Shown piece after piece: positions 1 through 11,213 of a stretch of DNA of 64,000 nucleotides. Each line of letters starts with the position of its first letter. The stretch's first letter is position 1. The translations under genes were made by a program, and so were the position numbers. The notes under the pieces were generated by a model. That model had not been told where the DNA came from, did not search any database, and saw only the letters and a list, made by a program, of their open reading frames with translations. The stretch comes from Toxotes chatareus (Eukaryota > Chordata > Actinopteri > Toxotidae), in the NCBI GenBank assembly GCA_016801885.1, contig CM028896.1:4154001-4218000 (forward strand), written 5' to 3'.

Positions 1-43
1 GTTCACCTCAGTGCATCACAAAATCATGTATTGTCTGTCTTAG

Positions 44-3000
44 GGACAAATAACCGATGGCAAAGGTTCAATCCATGAGGCTGTCAAAGGAGCTGGCATT
101 GACTCAGACCACATGGTAATTACACTGGAGCATCTGAGCAACACTGAGGGAACAAAAATAGCAAAAGTCCTCACAATATGCAGTTAATCCAAAGTCTGTA
201 AAACATAAAAAAAAATAGTTTTGGGTTGTTTCTTTTTTTTTTTTTTGGAGTGGCGCAAAATACTAGAGCCTGATTTTATTTTGTGTTGCAGGAACGGCTG
301 CTGAAGCCCCTCAGTGGTTTTTCTGGAATGAGTGGTGAGATGAGAGAACTGGCGGCAATCATCAACAGGGTACTACACTACACACGCTCAGATATTACAT
401 TATTATTATATTGTATACACTGCACATTTGAACAAGAAACACACATACACATATGTATCTGAACTTGTGGCACAAAATATATTCTAAAAATGTAAAAAGA
501 GCCTTGAAGTGACTTTTGTGATGCCAAATATGTCCACTAGAGAGCAGCGAGAGCTTTGAATGAATTAATCTGGTGTATTAATGAAGACCCAGGTTCTATC
601 CATTTCCCTTATCTGATGTTTCATTCTAAAGGACACCTATTTACGCAAGCCTAATCGCACCACGAGGTGTGTGTGTGTCAATTTTTAGTGGATATCTTAC
701 AAGTGCACCTCTCACTCTTTGTGTTTGTGTGTGTGCTCACCCCGAAAGGACATCTATTTGCACAGCCCCAATGTGCGGTGGGAGGACATCGTTGGCCTGG
801 AGGACGCCAAGCGATTAGTCAAAGAGGCCGTCGTCTATCCCATTAAGGTGCGGCCGCTGCCCGAGCACGCTGGTATTTCAGCACCGGTCACCCGTCTTCG
901 ATTCTGAATACATCTCCTTTAAAGGGCTTAAAGAGAAGGAAGGGAGCAGGGTCAGGCCAGTTTGTTAGGGTGACATTAAATCTATATCTGGGATAATATG
1001 GTAACACACATACATAGATGGATTGATAGGCAAGGAGGCAAGCAGACACACATGGAATGCCATGAAGAATTTATATACATAGCCACATTAACACAATCTT
1101 GCCTCCGCATACAGAAATTTCACATAAAGATAAAAGCCATTGCACAAACACATTAGTACACAGACAGAAAATACATACACACGCTTCTATCATCATCACC
1201 CAGACCTTTCTCATGGATATGATGACAACAAATCAGGTTGTCTGCATCCTCTTGACATTTACAGACGGAGATGAGGACGGATGTGTCTATCTTCTATTCA
1301 GACGGTCTGTTTTATTGAGTAACACCGTCCCTCCACCTTCCCACAATCCCTAACTTCTGTCTCCATTATTATTCATTCTCTGGGCTATAAGGTCAGTGTG
1401 GTGATTTGAGTCAGCCCCTGTTTGCCACCTAAAATTCAGACTGATTTGTGGTTTGTGGTATTTGCAGCACTGACTCAGCTATACATCAGGCAAATCAGCT
1501 TCCTTTGCACACAGCTCAGCTTCTTATTAGTCTGCAGAAAATGGAAATACATGTTACGTTACTGGAAGTTGATAATAAGTTCACAGCTATTAATTATTTC
1601 CATATTGAAATGTAAGATAATTTACCAAAGGATTATGTCTAGGCTGTTGTAGTTTCCATATTTCTCTCTCACTGCTTTTATCACCCCCCTCTTTTCCTAT
1701 CTGCCTTGTCCTTTTTTCTTTCCTTTACTGAATTTTTTTCTCCCTTCTGTCACTTTTTTCCTTCCCGTCCTCTGTCTTTACAGTATCCCCAGCTGTTTAC
1801 AGGTATCCTGTCTCCGTGGAAGGGCTTACTGCTCTACGGCCCCCCAGGTAAGACCTCCAGTGCTGTAAACCTGATGGAGGAAAAAACATGTTCTTCTATG
1901 AAGAATTTTAAGTGCTATGTTTTAGAATTCTATCTGACCAGGTACAGGAAAGACCCTGCTGGCCAAGGCTGTGGCCACGGAGTGTAAGACGACCTTCTTC
2001 AACATCTCAGCCTCCAGCATTGTCAGTAAGTGGAGGGGAGACTCTGAGAAACTGGTCAGGGTAAGTTGCCATTCAACACATGAACTGCAACTAATAAGAA
2101 AAAAAGTTTACATGCTACACACAGAGTCTCCTATACTTTGCTTTCTTTTAGTTTGGTGTGTGCAAATCTATCTATGTACGTTCCTGTAGGTGCTGTTTGA
2201 GCTGGCCAGGTACCACGCCCCGTCCACCATCTTCCTGGACGAGTTGGAGTCAGTGATGGGTCAGAGGGGAACCAGCATGGGGTGAGCTGAACCAGTTACT
2301 ATGTACTTGTGTCACTGTAAAGAGCTTTAAAGGATTTACAATATGTAGATAGCAGGCTAAATAAAAAAATTTGATGTAACAGTAGACTGGTGTCTGTTTT
2401 CAGCGGAGAACACGAGGGCAGTCGCAGGATGAAGACAGAGCTGCTGGTTCAGATGGACGGACTGGCGAGATCAGAGGACCTGGTGTTTGTACTGGCTGCT
2501 TCCAACCTGCCTTGGTAACAAGGAAACAATCTAAAAATATGACTACTTTCTTGAATCCATGAACAAAAACGGAATTTTTACAATATAAAATTTAGAGAAG
2601 ATATAAAGTGGTAACATCTGCCATCAGTACAGATTCGTAACTAGTCCTGCTCTTCTCTCAGGGAACTAGACCACGCCATGCTGAGGAGGTTAGAGAAGAG
2701 GATTCTAGTGAGTCTTCCCTCCTCACCAGCTCGACAAGCCATGATCTCTCATTGGCTGCCTCCTCTCACCTCCACAGGAGTGGAGCTACGAACTGAGTTG
2801 GACTATAAAACCCTGGCAAAGGTGTGTTACAGTATTATTTTAATTATCTGTCTGGATTTTAAAAAATCTGTCTTAAATCACAAAACAGTACCTGTCAGTT
2901 AGGCCTCATCTGCCTGTTTTGTGTGTGTGTGTTTGTTTCAGGACATGAAGGGTTACTCTGGCTCTGATATCAGATTGGTGTGTAAGGAGGCTGCCATGAG

Positions 3001-3329
3001 ACCAGTCCGCAAGATTTTTGATGCTCTGGAGTCACATCAGGATGGTAGGACAACACACACACACAAACAGATTCCAAATGAATAGAGGGCCTCAAAGCAA
3101 ATTATAAGTTTAATGCCCACAATGGGAATATCTTCTGTCAGGTGTCCCTGAATAAAACACTGTAGCCTCACCGTCATTTTCCTGCACAGGAAACACTGAC
3201 ATGCCTGCCATCCAGCTGGAAACCGTGACAACAGCTGACTTCTTGGAAGTCATCGCGCACACGAAGCCCTCGGCCAGAAACCTGATGGACAGATACACAG
3301 CCTGGGAGAGAGAGTACGAGTCTGTCTGA
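44..3329 (+). CDS. katnal2: katanin p60 ATPase-containing subunit A-like 2, C-terminal 345 residues (5' exons outside window)
   Basis: Ten exons join in frame: 44-115, 292-369, 749-847, 1784-1847, 1942-2060, 2190-2281, 2404-2514, 2662-2821, 2942-3044 and 3190-3329 (stop TGA). All have AG/GT borders. They total 1038 bases, 345 residues plus stop, about two thirds of the usual ~540-residue protein. The product is a katanin-family AAA ATPase, a group linked to microtubule severing and remodelling in cilia and sperm flagella. Visible motifs are DIYLHSPNVRWEDIVGLEDA before the AAA core, Walker A GPPGTGKT, Walker B TIFLDELES, sensor-1 region LAASNLPWELD, arginine-rich RRLEKRI, GYSGSDI and the katanin-type C-terminus ending WEREYESV. 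An intron splits the Walker A motif after the first base of the glycine codon (1847/1942). The LVREAAMRPVRK-like stretch (here CKEAAMRPVRKIF) separates it from spastin and fidgetin. The amino-terminal LisH end lies outside the window. hdhd2 converges on it 588 bases downstream. Confidence 0.96.
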
Positions 3330-3494
3330 TGCCGATGCACACAGAGACACCTTTTAACGTGGAAAAAAAAGACTTTTACACTACCACTACAACAAATTCA
3401 CCTTCTGCAGTTAGACATAATGAAAGCCATAGCAAGATTTGCAACATAATGTTATTTTTTATCACTTTTCTTTGTTTTTTTTTGTACAAAAAAT

Positions 3495-3500
3495 ATTAAA
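3495..3500 (+). terminator. katnal2: poly(A) signal ATTAAA of katnal2
   Basis: ATTAAA lies 166 bases after the katnal2 stop in an AT-rich 3' UTR. It is the first good hexamer on this strand after the stop. Cleavage would be expected about 10-30 bases downstream, inside the region where the hdhd2 transcript also ends. Confidence 0.55.
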
Positions 3501-3526
3501 ACAATAGTTGCTAGTTGAATATTTTT

Positions 3527-3532
3527 TTTATT
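3527..3532 (-). terminator. hdhd2: poly(A) signal AATAAA of hdhd2
   Basis: On the minus strand AATAAA occurs about 385 bases after the hdhd2 stop codon. It sits 27 bases from the opposite-strand ATTAAA of katnal2, so the two convergent genes probably share a compact bidirectional 3'-end region. Confidence 0.5.
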
Positions 3533-3917
3533 CAAACTGAAATTTAAACATTATGACATAATGTCAAAACATTTGTTATTGTGGCAACAGATGGTTGGTA
3601 CTTTTAAAAGGCATGTTTTACTTTTACTTTTTAACATTTTGGACCTAAAGACAGAGGGTAGTCTAACGCTTAAGTGGACATTTCGTTTAAATGTCAAGAA
3701 TTTGGGGACAGTCGGTCACCAAAGACATGCAGGATGGTTACTTTTACAGCATCATGGTGAGAGGATGAGAGAAATACTTGAGGATGTTTTGGATGAAGGG
3801 AACATTTTTATAACTTCTGTCCACTGATAAAACACTGCTAGTAACTGGAGTGTTTCTTGTGCAAATCAAAGACTGTATAAGACAATGAAAGTGTAGAGTT
3901 CTACTGTTACTTGTAGC

Positions 3918-6385
3918 TCATAGCAGGTTCTTCAGGATGTGTTCAACAGCGTCCGGGAAACTGTCACAGGTCAGGTGTGGAGGAGGGTTGATTTTATTCT
4001 CATCTCCTTCTCTGTATTTACCTGAAAGATGGCAGGAGGGAGCCACAAAAACAACAATAACCATCATGATAATTGGTTTGGTATACAGATGATGACACCA
4101 GATCCAAGGAAAGGTAACATGAATTGTTGGTTACAATGAAGTGGAGGAAGACGATAACCACAATTACGTCTGGTCACACAACAGTCAGTTGTTGTGAGGT
4201 AAGTTAGAGACAGAAAGAGGAAGTAGACCTGGTGGAGGGATGAGAATAAAACGGAGTAAGAAATTCAATTTTATTTCTTACCAGTTCTGACTAGAATACC
4301 CAACATCCCTGCGTTCTGAGCCCCACCCACATCATCTCTTGCATCCTGTAGGAAAACAGCAAACACAAACAGTCACAGACCAACATGTAATAAAATATAT
4401 GGTTATTACTACACTCATGTCCACAGGCTGCTGAGGAAATGGTGACCAATGAGCTGTGCACTGTACAGACCACCGCTTACAAACTTTGGATGCTCCATTA
4501 CAAGTATCTCAGCTAAATGTAGAAAATTAAATAACTTGCTGTTAATAAACAAAATCACAATTAACAATATACTTACGTCTCCTATCATGACAGCTTCACT
4601 GGGGCTACATCCTAAATCTGACAGAGCCTTTTAGAAGGAAACAAACAGGAAAATGAGAATTTATTTAACAGTCGATTGTGTGTTAATCAACTCTGAATCC
4701 AATTTGGACAATGGCAACTAGAAAGGAATATTTCAAAGAGCAGGGTGTTTGGAATATCTGTGACAAACACAAAAGCCTCTTCTCTTTTACTTATGGTAAA
4801 GGGTGAATCTAACCTGTGTGAAAAAAGTCTTTTCAGGCTTTCCGACCACAGTAGCTTTACAGTCTGTGGCGTATTCCAGTCCTGTAACAAAGGGCCCGGG
4901 ACCGAGGGCCAAACCATCCTTACGTTTGTAGTACCGAGCTTTATGGATGGCGATGAGAGGAGCTCCATCCAGAATCATTCTGAGGAGAAATGTAAGTGGT
5001 TAACAAGCTGCGATGACTCTAAAAAAATAATATTCAGGGAAAAAACAAGGAAATTACAAATTGTGAAGTTTAAAGGGCTATTTCACTTTTTAGTTCAATG
5101 GTCAAAAAGCAAGATTATTAAAGGTTATAGTAGATTTTGACCCATTTTTAAAACAATCAGAAAAAAAGCACAATTAGAGCTGACTTTGGTTGTTAAATCT
5201 TCTAATCTGATGGAAAATATGTATATGAATTATTAGAGCTCATTCACCCTTCACTTTATCTTCACTGAAAAAAAAACCCTTATCACATACAAAAAAAAAA
5301 TGTTGTGAGATTCACTGAAGAATGTGCATAATGAATGAGTTCAACACCTGAAAGCCTTGTTGAGTGTTTGGTAGTTAAAGTGATCGGGAGCGAGTCCGAC
5401 GACGACAGCGTTCGGTTCTGACGTCTCAATACCTGTAGACAGAGGGACATACACGGTAACTGTCTGAAAAGAATTAGTCAATTAATAAATTTTATGCTTA
5501 ATATTACTTTTTCTAATATGAGTTTTCAGTCTTTTAATGTTTAATCAATTCAAACAGTTGGTGAAAAAAACTGATATCTAGAGTGGAGATCAAAACTAAG
5601 TGATTTTTTTTTTTCATTTCATTTTTCATTCAGGTTGGGATTTGATCGCTGAAGCAAATTTTTCTTCCTTTCAGAATAGTTCATCCTCTTCTCTCTCTCT
5701 CTGAAACACACACATACAACTCAGTACCAGTGAAGTCCTCCAGTGCACTGTCCTCCACCAGCAGCAGTGGTCTGTGCTGCTTCTGCTCTAACAGACTCCT
5801 CGCTGCACTCAGAGACGTGAAGATCTCTTTTTCCTGCACAATGTAGTTCATTTTTAAAGGTTAGGGAAAGAAAAGGAGGCAGGGAAACACAGACGTTGTG
5901 TTGTGTCTAATCAAGAATTGCACTGTATTGCTCTTAAATAAAATGACTTTACTGTTTTACCTGGAGGTCAAAGTTGAGACGTTGCAGTCGTTCCAGTAAG
6001 TTCCTCTTACTTTCCTTAGTTGTGTTGGTCACAAACTTCACAGCTACAGACGCCTGTCGTAACCTGACCACCAAAACACAAAAGCAAACATTTTATTAAT
6101 CTAAAATACCGAAATCCTAACACAATCATTTGTGACCTGACTTCACTACAATGACAATGTGGAGCAGTGAATACATTTTCAACCAAATACAAAACCACTT
6201 CAGTCCTGATCCTGATCTCCTGTTGGTTTTCATTCATGCAGTCCATGTTATGCCTGTCCCAGGTTTGTGGAGGCTGTTTCCTACCTGTTCAGGGCGTCCT
6301 GCGCCCCAGGTACAGCTGTGTCCTCTATATGTAGAGTTCCACTCAGGTCAATGAGCACGGCCTTCAGAGCTCGTCTGCCCGCCAT
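3918..6385 (-). CDS. hdhd2: haloacid dehalogenase-like hydrolase domain-containing protein 2
   Basis: Eight coding exons on the minus strand, in transcript order: 6385-6285, 6063-5961, 5833-5728, 5432-5348, 4979-4814, 4627-4577, 4345-4282 and 4021-3918. They total 780 bases, 259 residues plus TGA, the usual family length. This is a HAD-superfamily protein with a C2-type cap (relatives LHPP, PDXP, PGP). Its physiological substrate is not firmly known. HAD motif I is DLSGTLH with D13; position 15, normally the acid/base Asp, is Ser. Motif II is FVTNTT (44-49), motif III is GKPEK with K179, and motif IV is MIGDDARDD with D204 and D205, split by an intron between the two Asp codons. Highly conserved cap stretches include ILDGAPLIAIHKARYYKRKD. 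The start MAGRRALKAVLIDLSGT matches the family start. The C-terminus is EHILKNLL. Confidence 0.97.
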
Positions 6386-8196
6386 GCTGGACGTCTACAG
6401 AGGAGGACAAGGTGAAGATGACCCCAGGTTAGGAAAATGCTTTGCAGCGTGTGGGGATGCAGTGGCATATGAGTATAACTTGTTTTGCACCTGCATTTGT
6501 TCTGACACTCTTTGTTTGCTTGGACTTTCACACACTTCAGCCAACCATAAAACAGCCAAACACTGAACAGGGAAAATTTTCAACAGGTTTCGAGTCACAG
6601 CAAAAACCTGCAGCCGCCACCACCACCACCACACTGTTACATGTGAGCTGCTTGTGCCACAGTCTCTGATTAGGATTTTCTAAACCCCTAAATATGACCA
6701 AGGTCCTTGGTGAACGGAGCTTTACTCGGTTTAAAAACGCTTATTCTTTCAAAATAATGTATTATTTTTGAGATTACTCGTTCATAATCATAATTCACAT
6801 CGGTAGTGGCAGAACTGATCAGATTACTGCGTTATTCAAACCTACATCAGGACAAACTGAGAGGATTATTGACCTGCTTGTCTGAAGCATTTATGATTTC
6901 CTGCCTAGAATAGAGATTTTAGGATTGTATTTTATTGGTATTTGATTTCTGTGTGACTGTGTGATCCCATTTTATTTAGACATGTTTGGATTTCTGTCAT
7001 GTAGTTATCAATGTGAGGGTACAATTAATGCTCTTAATACCCAAAGTAGCTTAAACCCGCACTCAAACACACACACACACACACTCAGCCTGTAGGTCTT
7101 TTATCTATCATTTGTATTTAGTTCAACCAATAACTGGAAATTGTGAGAAGTTCCAAGCTGAGAATAAGCTTATTTCTTTATTTCTGAGCGTGTGTGTGTG
7201 TGCATGTGTGAGGCAGACAGAGTGTTAAAGGGAAACTGGGGCTGTAACAAGCTTCACAGTTCTCTACAGCTGACTCCAGCTGGGTCTGTAGTATTCAACA
7301 GCAAATCTTTAGTTACTTCTAATTATTACCGCACTTTATAATACCGTTTATTTTTATTTATTCAGGTTGTTGCACTGAATTAATCAGTGCAATTAACCCT
7401 TTCTCTAACCTAACCTGTAAAAACAGAAGTACATATAATCCATGTAGTTTTCCTTGTTCCACATATGAGATCAAAGCCACCCTATTACTTTCCAATGACA
7501 CACATAACCGTATTTTACATTTTATGAGAAATCCAGGTTACCAGGAATCCAGTTCCAAATATACAAACTCTATTAGATGGATTTTGGGGAAAAGTTTATA
7601 AGACACAGTGATTTCTATTTGATGTACTAGTGCAGCCTTAAATACATAACTTCTTAGGTTACAGACTTTTATCATTTTAGTATAAGCACAGGTGTAACTA
7701 ATAACATAAAGGACGGCGTCACTCCATTAAAATGCCCCTGTACGCCATGTCAGTTCATCAGCATATTTAACAGCATGGCTCTGGCCCTGGATCACCTCAA
7801 TGGGACACAGCCATTGTTAATGCTATTAATAACACCAGTGCTTTTCCTGCTATCACAAGGAAAAGGCACCACTAACCCTACAACACAGCATTATAATCGA
7901 AGTGTTGTTTTTCTATTCCTTAATCACTGGTTCTTGTCTCAGTTGTACTGGTGCTGTCATACTTCAAAGTTCTCATCTCTTATTTGGTATCAATTTGTTA
8001 GCAGTAGCCTAAAAAACTGCCTGTCCACTGTTAAACATGCAGCTTGTTTCACACACGAATGATAAAAGAAAAAAAATGTAGTTGGTAACTTTCACTTCTC
8101 ACGCACATACAGCAAATTCACCGCTGTTAGCTTTAATTCTACATAGGGTGAAATAACTGAATAAAGTTTCAGTTTAGAGCAAACTGCCCGGCTAAC
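6386..8196 (-). other. hdhd2: hdhd2 intron 1 (5' UTR intron), no coding content seen
   Basis: The acceptor is CTGTAG, 9 bases upstream of the ATG. The likely donor is at 8191-8196. The interval is AT-rich and holds a short CA run (7069-7083) and a short TG run near 7190. I see no convincing exon on either strand. Confidence 0.5.
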
Positions 8197-8290
8197 CTTC
8201 AGCATCAGCAGCTCTCCCTCCTGCTTCCGGTTGACGTTTTCTTCTTCGTCGGTCTAAATTTAATTCGTTTTGTTTTCACGGTGGTCGGTG
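8197..8290 (-). promoter_or_regulatory. hdhd2: probable non-coding first exon and promoter of hdhd2
   Basis: On the minus strand a GC-richer stretch ends in CTGAAG followed by GTTAGC, a usable splice donor at 8196. It carries an ETS-type CCGGAAG core (from cttccgg near 8224) and TGACG-like sequence. The coding exon at 6285-6385 begins only 9 bases after its acceptor, so a separate 5' UTR exon is required. This is the best candidate. The upstream limit and the transcription start are guesses. Confidence 0.4.
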
Positions 8291-9587
8291 CTGCCCCCCG
8301 CAGCTCATACACTGCAACTGCTCCTGCTCTCTTGTCGATTTCTGGATTATGTTTAAAAAAAAAAAAAAAATTCCTACATTTTCTGGGAGGGAAACATGTT
8401 TAACATCACTCTCTCTCTTTTTGTCACGCTCTCATCTTCTCTATATTATTTTTTTTTTCCCCATTTAGATGTTGTAATCAGATAAGAGGGTTGTCCTTAA
8501 CCACTTAATCAATATTTAGAAAAAAGCGAAACAAAACAAAAAAACATATGTGTCCCATCCCACTAACAACCAACAGATGTATCGCATTAGTGCGTCTTTT
8601 AGGGCATTTAGAGTATTATAAAATATTAAAAACCTTCACTCTGCACGATGCCAGGCAACACTGATCAAATCCTCTTTTCATGTTACCTCCACATAGTGAA
8701 TAACACTTTTTTTTCAGTTTTTGTGCAGAAACATCATGCAGCTCAGATGATAGTGGTGAAAAAAATTATGTTGGAGAACTAATCTAAAAATGTATTTCTT
8801 TTGTTCTGATGGATGGCTTTTGGAGTAAAGACTTTCAAACAATTAGGTTTAACTTTTTAAAAATGTAATTATTTAATTTATTCCATTATAGCTAATGTAT
8901 ATATAGATTAGAAAAACAGCTGAAGAAGAGCTGTCTATATTTGATACTTTTCAAATGGTGATCTTACTTCTTTGGAATTAAACTAATGAAACTAAGAAAT
9001 GGCACAAAAAGAAGCAGAACTGTATATTTGAACTGTTAAAATGATGAGGATGTAAAAAGCTGCTTCAAACTAACCTGTCAAACCTCATTCTTATGATTTA
9101 TTACTGAGCAACCACAGATCCAAACAACACACAACCTGACCTGTGAGGAGCAGATTCACGTCCAATCGCCTGTGATCGCTTACAGATTTTACTGTGAACC
9201 CACAGCTAAACTCTGACTAATCACAGATCAAAGTGGCTTTACTGTGCAAAGCTCCCTGATAAACATATGCTTCTAATTCCAGCAGATCCCATTTCCCTCT
9301 CATTCCCATCCCCTCCTATGCATTTAGGATCAAAACTAGTGTTAATAAAAATGTTTGTGGAGCTTAGCAGGGGAGGGAATGGTGATAATTCACAACATAT
9401 GGGGATTATTAATGAAGTGGAGCAGGGATAGATGGACAAACATGGTGTATATTTATACATAACAGTGGTGGACAGTAATTTAAATGGAAAACAGCAGAAA
9501 CTCCATGAAGAAGTTCTCTATTCCTCTGCTGGCACACTCGCAGAATGAAAAGCCAATAAAAAGAATTTCATTATACTCAATAATACA
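8291..9587. other. intergenic spacer between hdhd2 and ier3ip1
   Basis: This AT-rich sequence holds homopolymer A and T runs and no supported exon. At 9466 a CAGTGGTGG-type motif resembles the end of a common fish hAT-like repeat, but no second end is evident. Confidence 0.5.
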
Positions 9588-9593
9588 TTTATT
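9588..9593 (-). terminator. ier3ip1: candidate poly(A) signal AATAAA of ier3ip1
   Basis: This is the first canonical AATAAA on the minus strand after the ier3ip1 stop. It would give a 3' UTR of about 740 bases. I inferred it from position alone. Confidence 0.4.
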
Positions 9594-10329
9594 CATACCA
9601 TCCCAATAATGTTTGTGACATTGAGAAGGTACTGATGTGTAAACAGGTAAAAAGGTACATTGTTTTGAGTTGTGTTTGGCAATATTGCTTAAAATTGACA
9701 TTACCAAATTCTAACAAAAGAAATAAAACACTTAACATTTTTACACTTCGCTCAGTAGAGATAACTGAGAATGATCTCACTGAAATCTATGTGAAACACT
9801 AAGGTGCTGTCACAAATGACTTAACAGATCCTTCTTATTCAAGTATTCTGTACACTGCTGGAGTAGATGCTGCCCATCATACTAAGCTGCATTGATAGAG
9901 GAAGTGAAACTGTAAATATTCTCCAGCTCTACTGCTGACTATACTATGCTATATTTACCAAAAGTAACAAGTTCCTCCTTGGTAACACTAAAAATAATGT
10001 ACATGACACATATCATTCAGAAAGCACTGAAAGAGATTCCCTTCAATGTGTCTGTGATGAAACGTGATGATGAGAGTGAAGACAAACACTAAACAGAACT
10101 ATGGGATGACATTAATCCATATTTTGGCCAACAGGTTAGCGGGGTACACAAGCCATATTTGGACCTGGTGGTGAGTTAATTGTTGTGGAAAACTTCTTCC
10201 ACACTGATGAGGACCGGCAAAGGTAGAAGTCTTTAGAATGACACTCAATTCAGTGTGTGTCTGTGCAAGCATGTGTGGTTGTTCCTTGGCATGTTGTCTG
10301 GTCCTCTGGCTTCATACTGGCTCGCAGTG

Positions 10330-11213
10330 TTAACCAAACAGCAACAAAAGGACGATGCAGGCTGAATTCACTATTATTAAAGGAACTGTAAAAAAAAAAC
10401 AACAACAAAAAAAACCCAAAACAAAATGTAAACAAATGTTTCTCAATGGTGGATTTAGTTGCAGATTGTTCAAACTCTCAATAATAGAGCTGGGTATCAA
10501 ATACAGTTTGGTTACTGACCAAAATATGTCTGCAGCCCTGACTATTGAAAACTGTCAAATACTGAACTTTCTATGAGTCCTTCATAATGAAGCTCTGATA
10601 TTTCTTGCCACAAGTATCTGAATATTTCATAGGATCCCCAGCCCTACTAAATATGAAATTTACACATTTTTTTAAATACTAGCTTTCCAACCTCTCATGA
10701 CAGTCCTGACTGAGCGGATGAGATTGAGGATCTGGGCTTTGATCCCTGGATCATCCCCAAAACCTCCGACTCCCTGGTCAACACCCCAGCCGACTGAAGA
10801 CAGGGAGACAGAGAAAGGGAGGAAGCAGACAGTTAATGGCAGTGAATGAAAAGAAAAACTATGACAGAAGATGTGTTTGCATAGATTTTTAACCCCTTAA
10901 CCCCCTTTTACTTTCCCTTAAACAGCTTTAAGGCTGGAAAAATATTACTATCTTATTCCACATCAACATTTGTCTCTATAAAACTAACTAATATCTCCTC
11001 AGTAAAAATCTGAATATGAGCCAGCTGAGTGTAGTAGCCAGCAGCTACTGGTTTATACCCCCAACACCCAGCTAGCTGCTTTTAGCATCATTTTAGCATC
11101 GCAATTTCAATAAAATACTTACTCTTGCTGAGAAACCTCTCCTCATGCAACACAGCGATTGCATTTGTGCACAGAATAGCGGTTTGGATGAGAGAGTACA
11201 GAGTAAACGCCAT
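10330..11213 (-). CDS. ier3ip1: immediate early response 3-interacting protein 1 (Yos1 family)
   Basis: Three coding exons on the minus strand: 11213-11123, 10793-10692 and 10385-10330. They total 249 bases, 82 residues plus TAA, exactly the length of the human protein. The family is the Yos1-like small ER membrane proteins needed for ER-to-Golgi traffic and ER homeostasis. Human mutations cause microcephaly with epilepsy and neonatal diabetes. The start MAFTLYSLIQTAILC opens a first hydrophobic segment, followed by the conserved NAIAVLHEERFLSK. Exon 2 gives IGWGVDQGVGGFGDDPGIK and LIRSVRTVMR. The 56-base exon 3 gives the second membrane segment, PLIIVNSACIVLLLLFG. Splice joins fall inside codons: Ile at exons 1/2 (donor GTAAGT) and Val at exons 2/3 (donor GTTGGA, weak). 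Exon 3 follows a TTTTTTTTTTACAG acceptor. Confidence 0.97.
10485..10646. mobile_element. small MITE-like element in ier3ip1 intron 2
   Basis: The left end reads TAGAGCTGGGTATCAAAT. The reverse complement of the right end reads TAGGGCTGGGGATCCTAT. These imperfect inverted ends enclose about 160 bases without coding capacity. Ends with GGGCTGGGTATC are common on non-autonomous fish DNA transposons, but I cannot name the family. The target duplication is unclear. Confidence 0.4.

Noticed and set aside
9466..9485. CAGTGGTGGACAGTAATTTA as a complete hAT-like element
   Set aside because: Only one short end is visible. No partner end or target duplication was found nearby.
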